Part shown: in pieces, positions 7,056 to 12,034 of the stretch
Layout of the letters: the number at the start of each line of letters is the position of its first letter
Numbering within the stretch: position 1 is the stretch's first letter
Assembly (NCBI GenBank): GCA_023230125.1
Contig: JALNXZ010000022.1
Span: 1 to 12,034, forward strand
Source of the DNA: Bacteroidales bacterium
Lineage (GTDB): Bacteria; Bacteroidota; Bacteroidia; Bacteroidales; UBA1402
Length of the DNA: 12,034 nucleotides
Reading direction: 5' to 3'
Notes under the pieces: model-generated
Database searches by the model: none
What the model was told of the DNA's origin: nothing
What the model saw: the letters and a program-made list of their open reading frames with translations, nothing else
Translations under genes and position numbers: made by a program

Positions 7056-9095
7056 ATGGACACAAAAGAAACCAACCAGCTGCCTCAGAAAGCAGAGTTG
7101 GAAGAAACTCTCACCGACGCTGCCATTGTGACAGCTGATAACCAACAAACCGAAAGCGAAACCGAAGCTTCTGAGATTGTCAAAACAAAAACCAAAAGGG
7201 TTACAAAAGCCAAAGTATCTGAAAAGGTAGAGGATTCAAAAGAAGAAAAAGCAGCTCAGGAACCAAAGAATCCAGAAGAAGAGACAGCAGCTCAGGAACC
7301 AAAGGTTTCAAAAGAAGAAGAAGCGACAGTCCAGGAATCTATAGCAATAGAAGTTTCGGAAGAGACAAAAGAAACTTCGCCCCAATCCCAACATGTGTTC
7401 GGTACAAAAAAGGAAATCATCGATACGTTTAAATCGTTGGTCGAGAACTCCAATGCAGATATAAAAGAAAAGGTTGATGCACTGAAACAATCTTTTTACA
7501 AAATACATAAACAGGAAATTGAAAATGCACGCAAAGCTTATGTGGAAGCAGGAAACGCCATTGAAACTTTCAAAGCAGAAGAAGATTCCCTGGAAATCGA
7601 TTTTAAAACATTACTTGGAAATTGGCGTGAAAAACGTGCTGAAAGACTAACAGAACAAGAGAATCAGCGCAAATCGAATTTCGAAAAGAAAAATCAGATT
7701 GTTGAAGACATCAAATCCTTGACCGATAGCACAGAAGACATCGGCCGTAACTTCAACGAATTCAAAAGGCTTCAACAATCATGGAAAGAGATTGGCTCCG
7801 TACCGCAAGAACAGGTCAATGAGCTTTGGAAGAGATATCAGATGCAAGTTGAGCGTTTTTATGACCTCCTTAAAATCAACAACGAATTCCGTGAATATGA
7901 TTTTAAGAAGAACCTTGAAATCAAGAGCAATTTATGCGAAACAGCCGAGAAATTGGCAGAAGAAACCGATGTTGTCATTGCTTTCCGCCAATTGCAAAAA
8001 CTTCATGAAGAATGGCGTGAAACAGGACCTGTTGCCAAGGACTTCCGTGAAGATATTTGGAATCGCTTCAAGAATGCCTCAAGCGTCATCAATAAAAATC
8101 ATCAGGGATTCTTTGAACGTCTCAAAACCATCGAAAACGAGAATCTTAACCAAAAGACCGCCATTTGCGAAACCATAGAAGCCATTGATTTGATACAATT
8201 GAAATCCTATAAAGACTGGGATGCCAAAACAGCAGAAATCATTAGTTTGCAGGAGCAATGGAAATCCATCGGATTTGCGCCTAAAAAGGTCAATATAAAG
8301 ATTTTTGAACGTTTTCGCATAGCTTGCGACAATTTTTTTCGTCAAAAAAGTGAATTCTATAAGGCATCCAAAGATGTCCTGAATCAAAATCTAGAAAAGA
8401 AAAAGGACCTTTGCGAAAAAGCGGAAGCCCTCAAAGATAGCAATGATTGGAAAGCGACTTCCGACATACCTATTCAGATTCAGAAAGAATGGAAAACCAT
8501 TGGTTCTGTTCCCAAGAAATTTTCAGACAGTATTTGGAAACGTTTCATTGTTGCCTGCGATTTCTTCTTCGAACAAAAAGAAAAGAATGCCCCTTCCCAA
8601 AAAAACGAGGAGCAACGCAATCTAACCAATAAGAAAGAATTGATTGAGCAACTCGAATCCATCACAGCTGAAACCCCTGAAGAAGAGGCGCAGAAACTTA
8701 TACATGAACTGTCCACCAAGTGGATTGGCATAGGCCATGTCCCCTTCAAGGAAAAAGACAAGATATACAAGGCATGGCATGAAGCCTTGGATAGTCAAAT
8801 GGAGCGTTTTCATTTAGACAAGAGCAACCGCAGGCTGAACAACTTCCAGCACAATCTAGAAGACATGAATGAAAGAAGCCAAGGAAAAGTGTTACATGAG
8901 CGCGAACGTTTATTGCGTCAGTTCGATAACCTGACTACTGAAATTAAGACATCAGAAAACAACATAGGCTTTTTCACCACGACCAAATCATCAGGGGATG
9001 GACTTCTTGACGTGATGAAAAATAAAATTGAAGAGCTCAAAGATGAACGCGATTTGATATACAAGAAGATTAAAATGATAGACGATCAACTTTAA
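7056..9095 (+). CDS. DUF349 domain-containing protein with five repeats
   Basis: A 679-residue, highly charged, soluble protein. The reading frame also offers a TTG two codons earlier, but ATG 7056 is the natural start. Residues 1 to about 113 are Lys/Glu/Ala/Thr-rich and probably disordered, with a 12-residue tandem repeat (KAAQEPKNPEEE then TAAQEPKVSKEE). The rest is predicted mostly helical. It carries five copies of a DUF349 unit whose core is W-[KR]-x-[IT]-G-x-[VA]-[PA] followed by an aromatic/basic helix such as IWKRF. The core tryptophans are at 243, 320, 402, 479 and 556, a spacing of 77, 82, 77 and 77. A coiled-coil tail covers about 590-679. There is no signal peptide or membrane segment. 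The function is unknown; DUF349 proteins are widespread in Bacteroidetes and Actinobacteria. It ends at a hairpin terminator. Confidence 0.9.
   Translation: MDTKETNQLPQKAELEETLTDAAIVTADNQQTESETEASEIVKTKTKRVTKAKVSEKVEDSKEEKAAQEPKNPEEETAAQEPKVSKEEEATVQESIAIEVSEETKETSPQSQHVFGTKKEIIDTFKSLVENSNADIKEKVDALKQSFYKIHKQEIENARKAYVEAGNAIETFKAEEDSLEIDFKTLLGNWREKRAERLTEQENQRKSNFEKKNQIVEDIKSLTDSTEDIGRNFNEFKRLQQSWKEIGSVPQEQVNELWKRYQMQVERFYDLLKINNEFREYDFKKNLEIKSNLCETAEKLAEETDVVIAFRQLQKLHEEWRETGPVAKDFREDIWNRFKNASSVINKNHQGFFERLKTIENENLNQKTAICETIEAIDLIQLKSYKDWDAKTAEIISLQEQWKSIGFAPKKVNIKIFERFRIACDNFFRQKSEFYKASKDVLNQNLEKKKDLCEKAEALKDSNDWKATSDIPIQIQKEWKTIGSVPKKFSDSIWKRFIVACDFFFEQKEKNAPSQKNEEQRNLTNKKELIEQLESITAETPEEEAQKLIHELSTKWIGIGHVPFKEKDKIYKAWHEALDSQMERFHLDKSNRRLNNFQHNLEDMNERSQGKVLHERERLLRQFDNLTTEIKTSENNIGFFTTTKSSGDGLLDVMKNKIEELKDERDLIYKKIKMIDDQL
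7250..7304 (+). repeat. Direct repeat inside the DUF349 gene (19 bp, 36-bp period)
   Basis: The sequence AGCAGCTCAGGAACCAAAG occurs at 7250-7268 and again at 7286-7304. Flanking TTCAAAAGAAGAA copies at 7235-7247 and 7307-7319 are offset by 72 bp, twice the same period. This encodes a 12-residue tandem repeat in the acidic/basic N-terminal tail. It keeps the reading frame and could change copy number without a frameshift. Confidence 0.75.
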
Positions 9096-9116
9096 TACCG
9101 TATCTTACCACAATAC

Positions 9117-9162
9117 AGCCCGTACAGACTGCCTTTGAGAGAAGGAAACTTTGCGGGCTTTT
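9117..9162 (+). terminator. Rho-independent terminator after the DUF349 gene
   Basis: AGCCCG (9117-9122) pairs with CGGGCT (9154-9159), extended inward by a T-G wobble and an A-T pair. An inner hairpin CCTT/AAGG lies at 9132-9135 and 9142-9145. A short T run follows the stem on the plus strand. The structure sits 22 bases past the stop. There is no T run on the other side, so it fits the plus strand better than folE, which converges on it. Confidence 0.65.
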
Positions 9163-9173
9163 ACATTATCCGT

Positions 9174-9767
9174 TTATTTCCGTATCAGACTGATAAACTC
9201 CTCCCTCGTCTTAGCCTGTTGGAAAACCCCAGTAAAATCGGAGGTCATTGTAATAGAATTCTGCTTTTCAATCCCACGCATCTGCATGCATAAGTGCTTA
9301 GCCTCAATAACGACCATCACACCAAGAGGATTAAGCGTTTCCTGAATACAATTCTTGATTTGGGTAGTCATCCTTTCCTGAATTTGCAGACGACGGGCAA
9401 AAATATCAACCACACGAGCAATTTTGCTCAATCCCGTGATATAATTGTTTGGAATATAAGCCACATGTGCTTTGCCATAAAAAGGCAACATATGATGTTC
9501 ACACATCGAATAAAAATCAATATCCTTAACGATGACCATCTGACGGTATTCTTCTTTAAACATCGCTGATTTGATTACTTCCTCAGGATCGATGTTATAA
9601 CCATAAGTCAAGAACTGCATGGATTTGGCGACCCGCTTAGGTGTCTTCAATAATCCTTCCCTGTCCGGATTCTCACCAAGAAGGCGCAGAATTTCCAGAT
9701 AATGCTTTGCCAATTCTTCCTGAACCGGATTTGTTTCAGTAGCCAAAATGACTCTTTTATCTATCAT
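9174..9767 (-). CDS. folE: GTP cyclohydrolase I (FolE type)
   Basis: A cytosolic 197-residue enzyme converting GTP to 7,8-dihydroneopterin triphosphate, the first step of folate/pterin synthesis and also the entry to queuosine. Zinc ligands C89 and H92 lie in MCEHHMLPFYGKAHVAYIP (88-106), and the third, C160, is in EAKHLCMQMRGIEK. H91 and H158 match the conserved catalytic histidines. GLSKIARVVDIFARRLQIQERMT (112-134) and the C-terminal SITMTSDFTGVF (171-182) are canonical. GENPDREGLLKTPKRVAKS (31-49) marks the normal N-terminal helix pair. It is complete and slightly shorter than the E. coli enzyme (222) at the N-terminus. Its ATG lies one base after the stop of the SPOR-domain gene, so translation is probably coupled and the promoter is upstream of that gene. 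Confidence 0.97.
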   Translation of the reverse strand: MIDKRVILATETNPVQEELAKHYLEILRLLGENPDREGLLKTPKRVAKSMQFLTYGYNIDPEEVIKSAMFKEEYRQMVIVKDIDFYSMCEHHMLPFYGKAHVAYIPNNYITGLSKIARVVDIFARRLQIQERMTTQIKNCIQETLNPLGVMVVIEAKHLCMQMRGIEKQNSITMTSDFTGVFQQAKTREEFISLIRK

Positions 9768-9768
9768 T

Positions 9769-10272
9769 TTATTGAACTTTTACCTGTATCTTTTCTTTTA
9801 CAATAGACATTTCTCTGCCAAATGAAGGAAATGTATGGCGCAATTGCTCCAAGATATGTTGTGCATCCTGATAAGTCTGAAAATCGCCAACCCTTAAGCG
9901 CCAGAAAGGTGCGTTATATTTCACATAAGTGGATAATTCAGGATAAGCAACCTTCACATCAGTTTCTTTACGAAAAGCTTCGTTCTTTGAAACCCTTTGA
10001 TTGTTTCCGGAAAAAACCAAAATGCGCCAACCGGAAATTTGTATATATCGATGCTCATCACTTGATTCCATGGAGGTCGAAGCCTCCATATCAGGTCTTC
10101 CGATCTTGACAGCAATCTGCTCATCCTGAATAATCTTCACATAACCCTTACCTGGTTCATGTTTGTTGATTTTATCAACAATATTCTCATATTGTCTGAT
10201 AGAGACATTCTCTTGCGCCAACAACAAGGTCGGAAACAACATCAGCAAACATAGTGACCTAAAAGACTTCAT
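9769..10272 (-). CDS. Secreted SPOR-domain protein
   Basis: A 167-residue exported protein. Residues 1-19 (MKSFRSLCLLMLFPTLLLA) form a signal peptide with probable cleavage after LLA. A short linker follows, then a SPOR-type domain from about 80 to 160: GWRILVFSGNN, a helix ending in AFRKE, YPELSTYVKYNAPFWRLRVGDF, and the helix YQDAQHILEQLRHTFP. SPOR domains bind denuded glycan strands of septal peptidoglycan, so a periplasmic wall-associated role is plausible. There is no enzyme domain. It is the first gene of a two-gene unit with folE (one-base gap), preceded by its own TAnnTTTG box. I recall the SPOR-folE pairing, often next to tpiA, from other Bacteroidetes genomes; here the upstream neighbour is mdh, separated by a terminator. 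Confidence 0.87.
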   Translation of the reverse strand: MKSFRSLCLLMLFPTLLLAQENVSIRQYENIVDKINKHEPGKGYVKIIQDEQIAVKIGRPDMEASTSMESSDEHRYIQISGWRILVFSGNNQRVSKNEAFRKETDVKVAYPELSTYVKYNAPFWRLRVGDFQTYQDAQHILEQLRHTFPSFGREMSIVKEKIQVKVQ

Positions 10273-10320
10273 GTAGACATGAATTTTAAAGTAGAATGGT
10301 TAATCCAAGTATTGCAAAAA

Positions 10321-10328
10321 CAAAAGTA
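10321..10328 (-). promoter_or_regulatory. Candidate -7 box for the SPOR-folE unit
   Basis: Reads TACTTTTG on the minus strand, a full match to TAnnTTTG, placed between the mdh terminator and the SPOR gene. A start near 10315 would leave a leader of about 43 nt. No -33 TTTG is seen. Its place after a strong terminator makes a fresh promoter necessary here. Confidence 0.6.
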
Positions 10329-10363
10329 CAACTTTTTGATTTGTAATTCTGCTAATCTAGCTG

Positions 10364-10405
10364 AAAAAGAAAAAAAGGATGACATCCCAGCAAGGAATGC
10401 CATCC
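10364..10405 (-). terminator. Strong rho-independent terminator of mdh
   Basis: Read on the minus strand, GGATGGCATTCC, loop TTGCT, then GGGATGTCATCC form a 12-bp stem followed by TTTTTTTCTTTTT. Two of the pairs are G-U wobbles that exist only in minus-strand RNA and become A-C mismatches on the other strand, which confirms direction. The stem begins 24 bases after the mdh stop codon. Confidence 0.93.
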
Positions 10406-10429
10406 AAAAGTTTAACCAAACAATAAATA

Positions 10430-11374
10430 TTAAGCTAAAACACCTAATTGGCTCAAAACAGAGTTCATATTACGGACTGCAGCTGCACTTTGGTCAAACA
10501 AGGCTTGTTCTTCAGCATTCAACTTAAAGTCAACGATCTTTTCAACACCACCCTTACCAATAATACAAGGAACGCCTATGCAAATATCGCTTTGACCGTA
10601 TTCACCTTCCAGATAAACACAGCAAGGAATAACTTTCTTCTGGTCATGCAGAATTGAAGCCACTAGGTAAGAACATGCTGCACCAGGAGCATACCATGCA
10701 GAAGTCCCCAACATTCCTGTCAGTGTAGCACCGCCAACCATGGTGTCAGCAACAACTTTGTTTAAAGTGTCGGCATCCAGAAGTTGAGAAACCGGAACAC
10801 CTTTGTAGGTAGCAAAACGAGTTAAAGGTATCATGGTCGTATCTCCATGACCACCAATCACTGTACCGTTGATTTCGTTGATATTGGCATTGAGAGCCTT
10901 GCTCAAATAGCACCTGAAACGAGCACTGTCCAAAGCACCACCCATACCGATTACACGGTTCTTGGGAAGTTTTGTATCTTTAAGTGACAAATAGGTCATT
11001 GTATCCATAGGATTACTAATGACAACCAAAATAGCATTTGGAGAATATTCCAAAAGCTGATCAACGACAGATTTAACGATACTGGAATTGACACCGATCA
11101 AATCTTCACGGCTCATTCCAGGTTTACGTGGAATACCTGAAGTGATTACCACGACGTCTGAATTTGCACTTTGCTTGTAATCGTTTGTGCAACCACTGAT
11201 TTTAGTATCAACGCCAAGACATGTTGCAGCCTGCAACATATCCAAAGCTTTACCTTCAGAAATACCTTCTTTGATATCCAACAACAAAACTTCATCGGCA
11301 ACCCCATTGTTTGCCATTACATTTGCACAGGTAGCGCCAACATTACCTACACCTACAACCGTTACTTTTGACAT
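10430..11374 (-). CDS. mdh: Malate dehydrogenase (NAD-dependent, LDH-like type)
   Basis: A cytosolic 314-residue enzyme interconverting malate and oxaloacetate with NAD. In Bacteroidetes it is used both in TCA reactions and in the reductive route to fumarate and succinate. The dinucleotide fold starts at once: VTVVGVGNVGATCA (4-17), with D33 at the end of the second strand giving NAD preference. The active-site loop IPRKPGMSREDL (81-92) carries R83 and R89. R83 marks malate rather than lactate dehydrogenase, which has Gln there. D149 and R152 lie in GALDSARFR, and the catalytic H176 is in GGHGDTT. It appears monocistronic, with its own -7 box and a strong terminator. A 22-bp palindrome lies just upstream of the promoter box. 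Confidence 0.97.
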   Translation of the reverse strand: MSKVTVVGVGNVGATCANVMANNGVADEVLLLDIKEGISEGKALDMLQAATCLGVDTKISGCTNDYKQSANSDVVVITSGIPRKPGMSREDLIGVNSSIVKSVVDQLLEYSPNAILVVISNPMDTMTYLSLKDTKLPKNRVIGMGGALDSARFRCYLSKALNANINEINGTVIGGHGDTTMIPLTRFATYKGVPVSQLLDADTLNKVVADTMVGGATLTGMLGTSAWYAPGAACSYLVASILHDQKKVIPCCVYLEGEYGQSDICIGVPCIIGKGGVEKIVDFKLNAEEQALFDQSAAAVRNMNSVLSQLGVLA

Positions 11375-11446
11375 AAATAATTTATTACGTGTTTAACTAA
11401 TTCAATCGAAAAATAATTTCCCAATCATGAAAATTGTTTAGCATGA

Positions 11447-11454
11447 CAAAGGTA
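11447..11454 (-). promoter_or_regulatory. Candidate -7 box for mdh
   Basis: Reads TACCTTTG on the minus strand, a full match to TAnnTTTG. It predicts a start near 11440 and a leader of about 65 nt. The region expected for the -33 element is covered by the palindrome at 11467-11488 and has no clean TTTG. Confidence 0.6.
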
Positions 11455-11466
11455 CTAATAATCCAG

Positions 11467-11488
11467 ATTAAAGAAAATTTTCTTTAAT
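11467..11488. promoter_or_regulatory. 22-bp perfect palindrome at the mdh promoter (candidate operator)
   Basis: The left half is ATTAAAGAAAA (11467-11477), followed at once by its exact reverse complement TTTTCTTTAAT (11478-11488). It lies 12 bp upstream of the mdh -7 box, over the place where a -33 element should be. A dimeric DNA-binding protein is the natural reading. It has no GC-rich core and is followed by no T run, so it is not a terminator. Confidence 0.55.
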
Positions 11489-11644
11489 TCATTTATGCAA
11501 AATTTACTAAATTCTTTTTCTAGAACATTAAAAAAAAACGTGGGGTAAGATTGCTAAAAATAGCGGATCCAATTTTATTAAAAAACAAAGTACTAAATAT
11601 GTCTGCATACATCCTCAAGGATAGAATTATTGAGCAGAATTTTG

Positions 11645-11652
11645 TATTTTTG
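11645..11652 (+). promoter_or_regulatory. Candidate -7 box for the partial membrane-protein gene
   Basis: TATTTTTG is a full match to TAnnTTTG, 66 bp before the ATG at 11719. It gives a leader of about 60 nt. No -33 TTTG is found at the usual spacing. Confidence 0.5.
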
Positions 11653-11718
11653 TACCAGTAATTCATAGACTTAAATTGATTCCTAAGGTTTCCGTTGGTC
11701 CGCAAATTCGATTTCAAT

Positions 11719-12034
11719 ATGCAAAACAAGACAAAAATAATCATAGGGATAATCATTCTCCTATTGATTGGAGGAATGACTTATTTATTTATCAGTCTGC
11801 GCAGTAAAGATGTTGTCATTAAAGAAATGACAAGACAATTCGACTTGGATAAAGAAGAACTTACTGACGAATATTCTCAGCTGGCACTACAATATGAAGG
11901 TTATGGGTTACGCATTGGAAACGACTCGCTGGCTACCATGCTTGATGCGGAAAGGTACAAAGTACAAAGATTGCTTGAAGAATTGAAAACGGTCAAGTCT
12001 ACCGATACCAAGCGTATTAGCAAGTTAAAAAAAG
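11719..12034 (+). CDS. Single-pass membrane protein with coiled coil (partial, C-terminus off the window)
   Basis: Reads ATG then 104 more codons to the window edge with no stop. Residues 1-6 are polar/basic (MQNKTK), 7-26 are one hydrophobic helix, and from about 27 the protein is charged and helical (DVVIKEMTRQFDLDKEELTDEYSQLALQYEGY). A heptad-like stretch follows (ERYKVQRLLEELKTVKSTDTKRISKLKK, 78-105). An N-in orientation with a periplasmic coiled coil is the simplest reading. I do not recognise a named family. It resembles, from memory, conserved Bacteroidetes proteins with a TM segment and coiled coil that sit near mdh. The function is unknown. Confidence 0.8.
   Translation, partial: MQNKTKIIIGIIILLLIGGMTYLFISLRSKDVVIKEMTRQFDLDKEELTDEYSQLALQYEGYGLRIGNDSLATMLDAERYKVQRLLEELKTVKSTDTKRISKLKK

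Larger units (their letters stand above)
11375..11718. other. 344-base divergent regulatory region between mdh and the partial membrane-protein gene
   Basis: This AT-rich gap contains a minus-strand -7 box for mdh (11454-11447), a 22-bp palindrome (11467-11488) and a plus-strand -7 box (11645-11652) for the gene that starts at 11719. The middle part (11489-11640) includes a run of nine A and a weak hairpin GCTA/TAGC near 11552-11563. I see no gene or recognisable RNA there. Confidence 0.55.

Noticed and set aside
10279..10527. Plus-strand ORF of 82 codons covering the mdh-SPOR gap
   Set aside because: It overlaps the mdh C-terminus, the mdh terminator and the SPOR-folE promoter box, all of which are better supported.
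11520..11756. Minus-strand ORF of 78 codons
   Set aside because: It starts inside the plus-strand membrane-protein gene and runs over its promoter region. The hydrophobic, Phe/Ile-rich translation is what AT-rich DNA gives by chance.

Overview
The window looks like a chromosomal housekeeping stretch from a member of the Bacteroidota, most likely Bacteroidales. The reasons are the protein families, the near absence of Shine-Dalgarno sequences, AT-rich gaps between genes, and good matches to the Bacteroidetes -7 promoter box TAnnTTTG in front of most transcription units. I see no rRNA, tRNA, CRISPR array, insertion sequence, phage gene or other mobile DNA.

Layout from left to right. (1) 1-737, minus: a partial ExbB/TolQ/MotA-type proton channel subunit with a 348-base AT-rich upstream region. 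(2) 1086-3837, minus: a secreted class C beta-lactamase-family serine hydrolase and, just upstream of it, a PepD-type M20 dipeptidase, probably one transcription unit. (3) 4036-5040, minus: a multi-pass flippase-like (LPG synthase TM / UPF0104) protein, divergent from (4) 5134-6956, plus: rsmA/ksgA, the 16S rRNA dimethyladenosine transferase, followed by a CorA-family divalent cation channel. (5) 7056-9095, plus: a five-repeat DUF349 protein ending at a hairpin terminator and convergent with (6) 9174-10272, minus: a secreted SPOR-domain protein whose stop is one base from the start of folE (GTP cyclohydrolase I). (7) 10430-11374, minus: malate dehydrogenase with a very clear intrinsic terminator and a 22-bp perfect palindrome just upstream of its -7 box. 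(8) 11719-12034, plus: the N-terminus of an unrecognised single-pass membrane, coiled-coil protein that runs off the window.

The genes do not form one pathway. They cover envelope energisation (ExbB), envelope and peptide hydrolysis (serine hydrolase, PepD), ribosome maturation (RsmA), Mg2+ or other cation transport (CorA), pterin/queuosine-precursor synthesis (FolE), a peptidoglycan-associated SPOR protein and central carbon metabolism (Mdh).

I found no convincing undescribed multi-gene system. The most interesting signals are regulatory or variant-level: the palindrome at the mdh promoter, face-to-face promoters between the flippase-like gene and rsmA, a GQN in place of the GMN signature in CorA, a duplicated TTTGCAAATA motif upstream of exbB, and the regular 77-residue periodicity of the DUF349 protein.
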